Assembly (NCBI GenBank): GCA_944381295.1
Contig: CALWKP010000011.1
Coordinates: 1 to 7,589, forward strand
Source: an uncultured Clostridia bacterium
GTDB taxonomy: Bacteria > Bacillota > Clostridia > Oscillospirales > Acutalibacteraceae
Length of the DNA: 7,589 nt
Reading direction: 5' to 3'
This document shows positions 1 to 6,150 of the stretch, piece after piece; within the stretch, counting starts at the first letter, position 1, and each line of letters starts with the position of its first letter. The notes under the pieces were generated by a model. It was not told the DNA's origin, did not search any database, and saw nothing but the letters and a program-made list of their open reading frames with translations. Made by a program: the position numbers and the translations under genes.

Positions 1-18
1 ATTGGAAACATCAGGCAT
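1..18 (-). CDS. Start of an unidentified leftward gene (first six codons only)
   Basis: Reading leftward, an ATG at 16-18 opens a frame, MPDVSN, that is still open at the window edge. A purine-rich stretch just upstream (mRNA sense GAGGAAAGGA) ends 4 nt before this ATG and could be the ribosome binding site. A good promoter lies about 130 bp upstream. Extending the frame upstream reaches a TAG at 49-51 with no other start codon between, so this is the only ATG in the frame. Two competing ATGs exist nearby: one at 20-22 stops after three codons, and one at 9-11 has a poor ribosome binding site. Nothing about function can be said from six residues. Confidence 0.4.
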
Positions 19-146
19 ACATTCCTTTCCTCTCTTTGATTCTGATACCTAAAAACGGACGCTTTGGAATTCCACTTCCCATAAACGCCAACGTTAATAA
101 AGACCACAAATACTGGAAGAGCTCACAAACTATATTAGTCATACCT

Positions 147-175
147 ATTATACTGTCTTTACTATAAAATTACAA
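147..175 (-). promoter_or_regulatory. Leftward sigma-A-type promoter
   Basis: In mRNA sense the -35 box is TTGTAA (170-175), matching 4 of 6 consensus bases. The spacer is exactly 17 bp (153-169), and the -10 box is a perfect TATAAT (147-152). Transcription would start near 140 and give a leader of roughly 120 nt before the candidate ATG at 16-18. The promoter lies downstream of the PBP gene, so it most likely begins a separate leftward transcription unit outside the window. Confidence 0.6.
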
Positions 176-181
176 GCAGAG

Positions 182-200
182 AATCCGATTTTCCCGGATT
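182..200. terminator. Weak inverted repeat after the PBP gene, possible terminator
   Basis: AATCCG (182-187) can pair with CGGATT (195-200) around a 7-nt loop, giving a 6-bp stem. On the minus strand, the direction in which the PBP gene is read, the bases after the stem (CTCTGCTTGTAA) are only mildly T-rich. On the plus strand they are T-rich (TTTCCCTATTTTATT). The repeat sits 59 bp beyond the PBP stop and just ahead of the next promoter, which is where an operon terminator would be expected. The stem is short and half A/T, so this is a weak call. A GATTTTCCC direct repeat (187-195 and 197-205) overlaps it. Confidence 0.25.
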
Positions 201-258
201 TTCCCTATTTTATTGGAATTGATTTTTATTTTTCATGCAACCAAAGGCAATTTATCTT

Positions 259-1854
259 TCAAAATTCCAAAGCCAGCCAGTTACATAACTCTTGAAATAC
301 TGGTGCACATATGCTACCGCCCTTTTCTTCATCTTCGCCTAAAACGACGATCGCATATTTTGGTTCCGTTAGCGGATAAAACCCCGCATACCATGCTTGG
401 ATGACTTCTCGGTCACCCTCAAGGACACCTGTTTGCGCAGTACCTGTTTTTGCTCCCGCCATACCGATCAGCGGTCTTCCTCCTCTTCCCGTCCCATGGT
501 CTACGGAAGCAGCCATAAACTCTTTCAGCTTTTTGGCTGTTTCCTGACTGATTACACGAACTTCCTCTTGGTTGGGAGTCTGTTCCACCCATTGTTTTGC
601 AGAATCTACCAAACCTTCGACAAGAACAGGTTCAGAATACATTCCGTCATTTGCAATACATCGTACCATGGCTGCAATTTGAAGCGGAGTTGCCAGTAAA
701 GAGCCTTGTCCAAACGAAAAATTAGCTAGTGTTTGTAGATTTTGAAGTTCTTCTTCTGTGGGAAGGTTTCCGGCTTTGGAAAAAATTCCAGGTGCCAGCT
801 CTTGCGATTTCCCAAAGCCAAAAGCTCCTGCCATTTCTAAAAATTCCTTTGGAGTAACTTTTTGCATCAGGTCAATAAAATAGACATTACAGGATTGAGC
901 AACAGCTTCCTGCATGTTCACGCTGCCATGAGAAATCCCATCGAAACAATGAAAAAGTGTTCCGGAAACATCTAAAACTCCCTGGCAATCAAATTCCTCT
1001 TCTTCTGATATTCCGGATTGCAATGCAGCTGCTGCAGAAACCAGTTTAAATACAGATCCTACATTATAACTTTCCAAACAACGGTTGAGAAAAGGAGAAT
1101 CTGGGTCTTCTAAAGCAGATTCCAAATCTGTTGGGCAAAAAGAAGGTTGACTAACCATAGCGCGAATTTTTCCCGTTTCTACCTCTAAAACGATTACTGC
1201 ACCTTTTTTTAGATATTTTGGGGCTAGTTCCTCTGTCTTCTTTTGAATCGCAGCATCTAGGGTTAAAACTACCCCGGAATTTTTTTTATAGTAAGTATTT
1301 TCTATCTCATAACTTTCTCCTCGAAGAACCCGATTTACAGCATCTACTTTATATCTTACAGCAATACGTCCAGGATCATCACTCAGATAGGAGTTATATG
1401 CTTTTTCAATTCCAGACACACCATTTCCGCTTCCATCCAAATAGCCAATTACATTTGGGGCTAACTGATTGGTTTCGTAACGAATATCTATTTCAAATAC
1501 GTCCATTCCTTCTGTCTCGACTGCTTTTGGCAAGACCCATGCAAAAGGTTTTCCCTGTGTGAGTAACGTATAAAAATTAGCCATTTCTGTTTGGTTCAAT
1601 ATCTTTGAAACAGCATTTGCCGCCTCGACAGATGGAGATACTGATGCAATATATTCTTTGCTATTTCCAACAAGCGGAGTAAGGTGACAATCATAAATAG
1701 TCCCTCTGGTCTCAGCAATTTCCACTTCATAAGTGCTTTGTGCCGCTGCCGCTTCCGCAAGCTGTTCGCCTGTGGAGACATCATAAACTTGCAGAATTGT
1801 CCAAAACATTACAATCATGAATAAAAAGAAAAAAAAGGCAGTTCTACGTTTCAT
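259..1854 (-). CDS. Class B penicillin-binding protein (peptidoglycan D,D-transpeptidase)
   Basis: This 531-residue protein should crosslink stem peptides of peptidoglycan on the outer face of the membrane. It has a KRR cytoplasmic end, one signal-anchor helix (about 5-24, very Phe-rich), an N-terminal pedestal/dimerisation region beginning at RGTIYD (50-55), and a transpeptidase domain from about 195 to 525. All three active-site motifs are present: SVFK (Ser267, Lys270), SCN (321-323) and KTGT (469-472). No glycosyltransferase domain precedes them, hence class B, and no PASTA repeats follow. It has nine cysteines outside the membrane, including C290, C303 and C322 near the active site. An in-frame TGA (1861-1863) rules out a longer N-terminus. 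In B. subtilis the class B PBP gene pbpI (yrrR) lies near mltG and the U32 genes, so a PbpI-like role is possible. SpoVD/FtsI-like descent is the alternative, and I do not assign a symbol. Confidence 0.93.
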   Translation of the reverse strand: MKRRTAFFFFLFMIVMFWTILQVYDVSTGEQLAEAAAAQSTYEVEIAETRGTIYDCHLTPLVGNSKEYIASVSPSVEAANAVSKILNQTEMANFYTLLTQGKPFAWVLPKAVETEGMDVFEIDIRYETNQLAPNVIGYLDGSGNGVSGIEKAYNSYLSDDPGRIAVRYKVDAVNRVLRGESYEIENTYYKKNSGVVLTLDAAIQKKTEELAPKYLKKGAVIVLEVETGKIRAMVSQPSFCPTDLESALEDPDSPFLNRCLESYNVGSVFKLVSAAAALQSGISEEEEFDCQGVLDVSGTLFHCFDGISHGSVNMQEAVAQSCNVYFIDLMQKVTPKEFLEMAGAFGFGKSQELAPGIFSKAGNLPTEEELQNLQTLANFSFGQGSLLATPLQIAAMVRCIANDGMYSEPVLVEGLVDSAKQWVEQTPNQEEVRVISQETAKKLKEFMAASVDHGTGRGGRPLIGMAGAKTGTAQTGVLEGDREVIQAWYAGFYPLTEPKYAIVVLGEDEEKGGSICAPVFQELCNWLALEF

Positions 1855-1871
1855 CCGGTATCACACTCCGG
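1855..1871 (-). promoter_or_regulatory. Ribosome binding site of the PBP gene, flanked by CCGG repeats
   Basis: The Shine-Dalgarno-like GGAG (1866-1869) lies 11 nt before the ATG at 1852-1854, longer than usual. CCGG occurs at 1868-1871 and again at 1855-1858 within a repeated TACCGGA. The two copies are self-complementary and could form a 4-bp GC stem with a 9-nt loop, partly covering the GGAG and abutting the start codon. This could lower translation, but such a short stem may also be chance. Confidence 0.4.
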
Positions 1872-1897
1872 TAGTAGCTTTCCCGAAACGTAATGCT

Positions 1898-2929
1898 TTA
1901 ACCAGCTTCTTGATAGGTTTTTGCTCTCAATCCGCGGTAAAGGATCATTCCACTTTCCAAAGTATAAAGAAAAATAAGGATACCAACAAAAATCATCTGA
2001 GCCAAGTCAAATGAAATAGAAAATTCTGTATGGAAGAACTGTCCAAGAAATTGCGAAAAATATTCAAAAAACGCATCATTCCACACGGCACGGTCAGCAA
2101 ATACAGCTACAAAAAGTACCATACAAATCAGATTCATGCAAATGGAAGCAATACTGACTTTTAAAGAATATCTTCCTGAAAGCAATAATGTGATTCTTTT
2201 TATGATTTCTATTCCCAATGTCGCATCCAGTAATAAGAGATAGCCAGAAATAGCTTCTTCCCGAAATAGGGGAACAACGACTAATCCAGTATTATCTCGG
2301 ATGTAGATTCCTACAATCCAGGGAAAGAAATTTAAAATTAATAGAATAAGGAAAAGACAGGTCATTTCAAATCCTATCATTGCTCTACTGACATAAATCG
2401 TCTCTTTAGGTGCAGGAGGCAAATCCCCCGGATTCCAGAAATCTTTTTCCCACATGGAAATGTTCCGCCGATCTGAGTAACGTTCTACGAAAGATAGAAG
2501 TAATGTTATGGCTGCAAATCCCCAAACCATAGTAGATAGAATCATCCAAGCAGCCTGCTGAATGTATCTAGTAATATTCTCAGGAATGTACAGAAACGCC
2601 TGAAGCGTATAGGCTGCTGATAATCCCAAAAAGGCTGTCAATTCCCAAATTACGAGCAGCATTACATATTGTTCATAATAATTAGGACCAATCAGATATC
2701 TTTTTTTCTCTCGATAACGTTCTGCTAGTTGCTTTGGCGGCCCCATTTCCAGCAGTAATGCCTGGGCGTCAGCTTCCGAAGGTGTTCCCTGAACTCTGTC
2801 TTCCAGCATGTCATCTAATAAAATCTGTAATTCTCGTGCGGTTTCTTCTCTCTTTCTAGGAGGCAACCGACGGGATACTTCATAGATGTATCGTCGAAAT
2901 AAATCTTTGATTTTTTCTTTTTCGTCCAT
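1898..2929 (-). CDS. Six-helix membrane protein with HAAS-like N-terminal domain, function unknown
   Basis: This 343-residue protein has a charged helical N-terminal region (about 1-78) followed by six probable membrane helices near 88-112, 126-148, 184-208, 227-249, 257-279 and 307-331, so both ends should be cytoplasmic. The N-terminal pattern (YIYEVSRRLP, an R/K/E-rich helix, ELQILLDD, then LLLEMGPPKQLAERYR at 58-73) resembles the HAAS/DUF1700-like small helical domain. In Bacillota that domain is often fused to membrane regions and often encoded beside PadR-type regulators. No regulator gene is next to it here. The start is supported by GGAGG (2936-2940) 6 nt before the ATG. It lies 111 bp after trhP and 43 bp before the PBP gene, so it is probably co-transcribed with the PBP. 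A role in sensing or adjusting envelope synthesis is inference from context only; I cannot name a biochemical activity. Confidence 0.85.
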   Translation of the reverse strand: MDEKEKIKDLFRRYIYEVSRRLPPRKREETARELQILLDDMLEDRVQGTPSEADAQALLLEMGPPKQLAERYREKKRYLIGPNYYEQYVMLLVIWELTAFLGLSAAYTLQAFLYIPENITRYIQQAAWMILSTMVWGFAAITLLLSFVERYSDRRNISMWEKDFWNPGDLPPAPKETIYVSRAMIGFEMTCLFLILLILNFFPWIVGIYIRDNTGLVVVPLFREEAISGYLLLLDATLGIEIIKRITLLLSGRYSLKVSIASICMNLICMVLFVAVFADRAVWNDAFFEYFSQFLGQFFHTEFSISFDLAQMIFVGILIFLYTLESGMILYRGLRAKTYQEAG

Positions 2930-3003
2930 GATCTTCCTCCGTCTCTCTGATCGATTTTTGGGGATATGTCATCTGTTTCTCAAATTGCCTGTGTTATGAA
3001 ATC

Positions 3004-3030
3004 AGCCGGAAAGCATATTGCTCTCCGGCT
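3004..3030 (-). terminator. Stem-loop after trhP: partial terminator or attenuator
   Basis: AGCCGGA (3004-3010) pairs with TCCGGCT (3024-3030). The stem continues inward through AAGCA and TGCTC (one G-U pair) to give 12 bp with a 3-nt loop. It starts 10 bp beyond the U32 gene's TGA, as terminators often do. The following bases in mRNA sense are GATTTCATAAC, with only a short, interrupted U run, so termination may be incomplete. It could instead set the ratio between the upstream genes and the HAAS-protein/PBP pair, or protect the 3' end of the upstream message. Confidence 0.5.
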
Positions 3031-3040
3031 AGATTTCTTA

Positions 3041-4258
3041 TCAAGAGGTTCTTATCTTTCTGATAAGAGCCCCTGGTCCGATTTCTTGGCCGCATTTCGC
3101 ATACAAAATCATCGTTGCATGCGGCGCTGATTCAATTGGCTGCATTTCTTCATCAAACAATTCTTCTAAAGTTACTGTATAGGGAATCTTTCCTGGCTCC
3201 AAAATATCTACGGTATCTCCTCGAAAAAAGCGGTTCCGCTGACTAAGTTTGGATAACCCATTCTCTGTACCCAGTCCAACTGCGACAACTTCATAATCCC
3301 GTACATAGCCGCCAGCCTTTACCTCTTGGCCAGGTTCCTTCCCAAAATAGAATCCCTCACTGTATTCACGATGGCTAATCTTGTTCAACTCTTCTGAAAT
3401 CCATTTTGGCATCGGCTGATCTGGAAAACGAAAATACCAGTCAACCGCCTGACGGTAAGCGTTAGTGGTAACAGCCACATAGTAAAATGATTTTGCGCGT
3501 CCTTCTATTTTTAAGCTGTTTATTCCAGCTTTTGCCAGTTCAGGAATATGTTCAATCATACACATATCTTTGGAATTCAAAATATAGGTTCCTTGGGAAT
3601 CCTCCGAAATGGGGAAATATTCTCCTGGACGTTTTTCTTCCATCAATGCGTATTTCCAGCGACAAGGCTGTGCACAATCCCCCCGGTTAGCATCGCGCCC
3701 AGTCAGATAGTTGGATAACAAGCACCGACCAGAAAATGATACACACATGGAACCATGTACAAATGCCTCCAACTCCAGAGAACTGGGAGTTTTGGCACGA
3801 ATTTGAGAGATTTCTTCCAGATTTAATTCTCGAGCTAGTACTACCCGAGAAGCTCCTTCCTCATAAAAAGCCAGGGCTGTTTCATAATTGGCAACTCCAG
3901 CCTGTGTGGAAATGTGAATGTCCAAATTAGGTGCAAAACGTTTTGCCAAACGCAATACACCTAAATCTGCAATAATCAAAGCATCAATCCCACACTCTTG
4001 TGCAAAGCTTAAGAAATCTGGTAACCTGTCAAGCTCCTGATTTCTTGGGATTGTATTGCAGGTTAAATATACCCGGACCCCTTTGTCATGTGCAAAACTG
4101 GCGGCTTCTGCAAGCTCTTGATTACTGAAATTGGAAGGAGCTGTCCGCATACCAAACTCTTGTCCAGCTAAATAGACGGCATCTGCTCCAAACGAAATAG
4201 CAGCTTCCAGCCGTTCACGATCTCCCACAGGTGCCAACACTTCTAAACTTTTTGTCAT
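3041..4258 (-). CDS. U32-family (collagenase-like) protein, TrhP-type tRNA hydroxylation protein
   Basis: Members of this 'peptidase U32' family that have been characterised (E. coli TrhP/YegQ, B. subtilis TrhP1/TrhP2 = YrrN/YrrO) hydroxylate U34 of tRNA to form 5-hydroxyuridine, using prephenate-derived chemistry; protease activity is doubtful for this branch. The 405-residue sequence opens with LEVLAPVGDRERLEAAI (5-21) and has the family core VHGSMCVSFSGRCLLSNY (167-184), then GDCAQPCRW (193-201), NSKDMC (228-233) and LKIEGRAKS (249-257). A small C-terminal beta domain follows (about 315-400), which favours the long YrrO/YegQ form over the short YrrN form. C172, C179, C195 (or C199) and C233 have nearly the spacing of the [4Fe-4S] ligands of UbiU. 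The ATG overlaps the mltG stop as ATGA, so translation is probably coupled. AGGG lies 5 nt upstream. The family is certain; U34 hydroxylation, rather than rRNA hydroxylation as in RlhA, is inferred from the neighbourhood and length. Confidence 0.88.
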   Translation of the reverse strand: MTKSLEVLAPVGDRERLEAAISFGADAVYLAGQEFGMRTAPSNFSNQELAEAASFAHDKGVRVYLTCNTIPRNQELDRLPDFLSFAQECGIDALIIADLGVLRLAKRFAPNLDIHISTQAGVANYETALAFYEEGASRVVLARELNLEEISQIRAKTPSSLELEAFVHGSMCVSFSGRCLLSNYLTGRDANRGDCAQPCRWKYALMEEKRPGEYFPISEDSQGTYILNSKDMCMIEHIPELAKAGINSLKIEGRAKSFYYVAVTTNAYRQAVDWYFRFPDQPMPKWISEELNKISHREYSEGFYFGKEPGQEVKAGGYVRDYEVVAVGLGTENGLSKLSQRNRFFRGDTVDILEPGKIPYTVTLEELFDEEMQPIESAPHATMILYAKCGQEIGPGALIRKIRTS

Positions 4259-5544
4259 GCTAGCCCTGCCTCCACCAAATTCTGCTGATGCTGTTCTGCG
4301 GTTTTTGCATAATAAGCGTTTCCTTCTGCATCATGACAGAAATAGTAATAGTCGGTATCGTTTGGATTCAACGCGGCATCCATTGCTGCTGCACCAGGAT
4401 TACAGATCGGTCCTGGAGGAAGTCCAATAATATTATACGTGTTATACCTGCTCTGGAAAGTATCCCTGATTTCTTCCGGTACCGAATCTTTCGTACGGTA
4501 AGGATAAAACACGGTAGAATCACAGCCCAACTGAGCTGTTCCAGTCTCTACGCCATTTTCAAGACGGTTGTGAAGAACAGAAGAAACATTGTACATATCT
4601 TCCAGATTAGCAGATTCTGCCTGGATAATGGAAGCTATTGTCATCATTTCATCAATGGTCATTTGTTGCTCTTCCAACTGCCCATGGATTTCATCTGTCA
4701 ACTTTTGATCGCAGTTTCTGAGCAGTTTTTTCATAGCGCTTTCCGGGTCTTCTCCAATATAAAAATCATAGGTATCTGGGAACAGATATCCTTCCAGTTT
4801 GTAATAGCGTTCGGAATCATTTGTAATTGCAGAAATCATATCAAAGCCATCAAACGTATCGGTATTTGCAAGCTCCAAGATTTCATCCGCACTGCATACC
4901 CCATTTTCTTCAAACAGCTCTGCTATTTCCTGGATATTTAACCCTTCGCGGAACTGGATTCTGACGGTATCCACACGGTTATAATCAGTCTGGAGATAGT
5001 TGATAATCGCTTCATAATCCATATCCGTGGTCAGTTCATAAGTACCTCGATTAAAGCTATCCTTTGATTTCGTAACCGTTGCATAAAGCTTGAAAAACGT
5101 AGGTTCTTTAATGACTCCATTTTCTTGCAGTACCTGTGCAACTTCATCCAGGGTGGCGTCCGGTGGAATTTCAACCGTTACAGTAGAAGTGATATGGTTG
5201 ATGGCAAGCATATCGTTTAATCCAGTCATCAGATATTGCGCTAACGCCAAACCTACGAAAAGGACCATCACAATCCATACGAGGCGAAATACCCTCCGGT
5301 TTCGTTTCCCTTTTTCTTTATCCCGCTGTTTGTGAGCTTTTTTCTCACGTTTGATTTCCTCTTTGCTCCGCTGGCGTTTTTGTTCGGAAGAGTTTTGTGG
5401 GGCACTAAAGCTACTGATGGAATTATCTTCCTCTCCCCCATAAGATGTATTGGTATCCTCTGGAATGGTTACCTTAAAATCTTGAGGTCTCCTTCTTGGA
5501 GTAGGTCTTTCTGGAAACTCATTATTTGGTCTGTAATCACTCAT
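4255..5544 (-). CDS. mltG: Endolytic murein transglycosylase MltG
   Basis: MltG is an inner-membrane lytic transglycosylase that cuts nascent glycan strands internally and so helps set strand length near synthesis sites. The 429-residue protein has a long charged cytoplasmic tail (1-84, Lys/Arg/Glu-rich at 55-84), one membrane helix (about 86-105), a LysM-like region (about 121-210) and the YceG catalytic domain. Clear family motifs are LEGYLFPDTYDF (250-261), ASIIQAES (304-311, where Glu310 aligns with the catalytic Glu of E. coli MltG), LGCDSTVFYPY (339-349), YNTYNIIGLPPGPICNPG (367-384) and the C-terminal YYYFCHDAEGNAYYAKT. The cytoplasmic tail is much longer than in E. coli, as is common in Gram-positive versions. 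The ATG has AGGAG 6 nt upstream. The gene begins 9 bp after the folate gene and its stop overlaps the next start, placing it mid-operon. Its grouping with a PBP gene fits a shared role in wall growth. Confidence 0.96.
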   Translation of the reverse strand: MSDYRPNNEFPERPTPRRRPQDFKVTIPEDTNTSYGGEEDNSISSFSAPQNSSEQKRQRSKEEIKREKKAHKQRDKEKGKRNRRVFRLVWIVMVLFVGLALAQYLMTGLNDMLAINHITSTVTVEIPPDATLDEVAQVLQENGVIKEPTFFKLYATVTKSKDSFNRGTYELTTDMDYEAIINYLQTDYNRVDTVRIQFREGLNIQEIAELFEENGVCSADEILELANTDTFDGFDMISAITNDSERYYKLEGYLFPDTYDFYIGEDPESAMKKLLRNCDQKLTDEIHGQLEEQQMTIDEMMTIASIIQAESANLEDMYNVSSVLHNRLENGVETGTAQLGCDSTVFYPYRTKDSVPEEIRDTFQSRYNTYNIIGLPPGPICNPGAAAMDAALNPNDTDYYYFCHDAEGNAYYAKTAEQHQQNLVEAGLA

Positions 5545-5550
5545 AGTGTT

Positions 5551-5555
5551 CTCCT
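5551..5555 (-). promoter_or_regulatory. mltG ribosome binding site touching the upstream stop codon
   Basis: AGGAG in mRNA sense (5551-5555) lies 6 nt before the mltG ATG. It shares two bases with the TAG stop (5554-5556) of the folate cyclo-ligase gene. A ribosome finishing the upstream gene would therefore stop on the mltG initiation site, which suggests coupled translation. Confidence 0.8.
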
Positions 5556-6150
5556 AACTGCCTTTTTGAATCGTTCTACGGAGATATTTATCCGTAACCA
5601 GTAATTGTACCGGCCGGTCAAAATATCCGTGCGGTAATTTCCACCGTACACAGTTATGATAACAAATCCCTACGGTGAACCCTTCAAACGATGAAAGAAA
5701 TCTATCATAATATCCCTTGCCATAACCTAATCGGTAGCCTTGGGTATCAAAACTGAGCCCCGGTACTACACAAAAGCCGTGAGAAAAATCCTCAACTTTT
5801 CGACAACGCTCCAAAATCGGTTCCAATACGCCAAACATTCCCGGCGCAAGGTCTTCTAACGATTGGATGTAATAGAATTCCATTTCATAGGTTCCCGGTA
5901 CACACCGTGGGACCGCAACATGTTTTCCCGCTTGTAATGCAGCTTCGATTAAATGCATTGTATCTACTTCAATCTCTTTGCTGACATAAGTGAAAAAATT
6001 CATCTCTTTTTTGTATTCTTTTAAAGTCAGTATCCGCTTAAAAATAGACTCATCCATCTGGGATTTCTTCTCCGCCTCCATAGTTTCCCGAATCTGACGA
6101 TATTGTTGGCGAAGACTCTTTTTATACTCTTTAATATTCTTTATATACAT
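5554..6150 (-). CDS. 5-formyltetrahydrofolate cyclo-ligase (5,10-methenyl-THF synthetase)
   Basis: This cytoplasmic enzyme converts 5-formyl-THF to 5,10-methenyl-THF with ATP, recycling a folate by-product that inhibits other folate enzymes. At 198 residues it has normal family length. The N-terminal KKSLRQQYRQIR (10-21), YVSKEIEVDT (55-64) and especially VVPGLSFDTQGYRLGYGKGY (128-147, continuing YDRFL) are the family's substrate and ATP-binding signatures. The C-terminal segment reads LPHGYFDRPVQLLVTDK (172-188), where I would expect a His-Asp pair; here it is F177-D178. The ATG at 6148-6150 has no evident Shine-Dalgarno sequence and lies inside the end of the DJ-1-like gene (10-bp overlap). 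The frame upstream meets a TAA (6169-6171) without another start, so initiation probably depends on translational coupling. B. subtilis yqgN and E. coli ygfA are the known equivalents; the gene is often named mthfS or fau. Confidence 0.93.
   Translation of the reverse strand: MYIKNIKEYKKSLRQQYRQIRETMEAEKKSQMDESIFKRILTLKEYKKEMNFFTYVSKEIEVDTMHLIEAALQAGKHVAVPRCVPGTYEMEFYYIQSLEDLAPGMFGVLEPILERCRKVEDFSHGFCVVPGLSFDTQGYRLGYGKGYYDRFLSSFEGFTVGICYHNCVRWKLPHGYFDRPVQLLVTDKYLRRTIQKGS

Noticed and set aside
1..258. Known riboswitch or small RNA in the left intergenic region
   Set aside because: No recognisable THF, SAM, c-di-GMP, T-box or other class-specific core was seen; only a promoter and weak inverted repeats.
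213..699. Plus-strand open frames of 63 and 100 codons over and beyond the 3' end of the PBP gene
   Set aside because: They lie mostly antisense to the transpeptidase domain including the KTGT region, with no ribosome binding site or protein pattern that stands out.
1274..1293. Programmed -1 frameshift at A-AAA-AAT in codons 190-192 of the PBP gene
   Set aside because: The heptamer is slippery in principle, but the gene is intact in the zero frame and a shift would destroy the transpeptidase domain; no stimulating structure was evident by eye.
1218..1562. A 114-codon plus-strand frame inside the PBP gene
   Set aside because: It is antisense to the conserved PBP coding sequence; its Leu/His/Phe/Arg-rich composition is typical of a shadow frame.
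1855..1897. Possible sporulation-type promoter between the HAAS-protein and PBP genes, suggested by pbpI being sporulation-expressed in B. subtilis
   Set aside because: I could not find -35 and -10 boxes matching sigma-F or sigma-G patterns at proper spacing in the 43-bp gap.
2940..3003. Possible promoter for the HAAS-protein gene (TTGAGA-like -35, or a sigma-E-like CATAACAC)
   Set aside because: No -10 box at suitable distance follows TTGAGA, and the sigma-E-like match is partial and overlaps the hairpin. Not enough to call.
3041..4258. Annotation of the U32 protein as a secreted collagenase/protease
   Set aside because: There is no signal peptide, and the sequence carries the TrhP/RlhA/UbiU-type cysteine pattern; characterised relatives are RNA- or quinone-hydroxylation proteins.
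4288..4941. A 217-codon open frame on the plus strand opposite mltG
   Set aside because: It is entirely antisense to a well-supported gene, is rich in Ile/Phe/Cys/His as expected from reading a coding strand backwards, and has no domain pattern.
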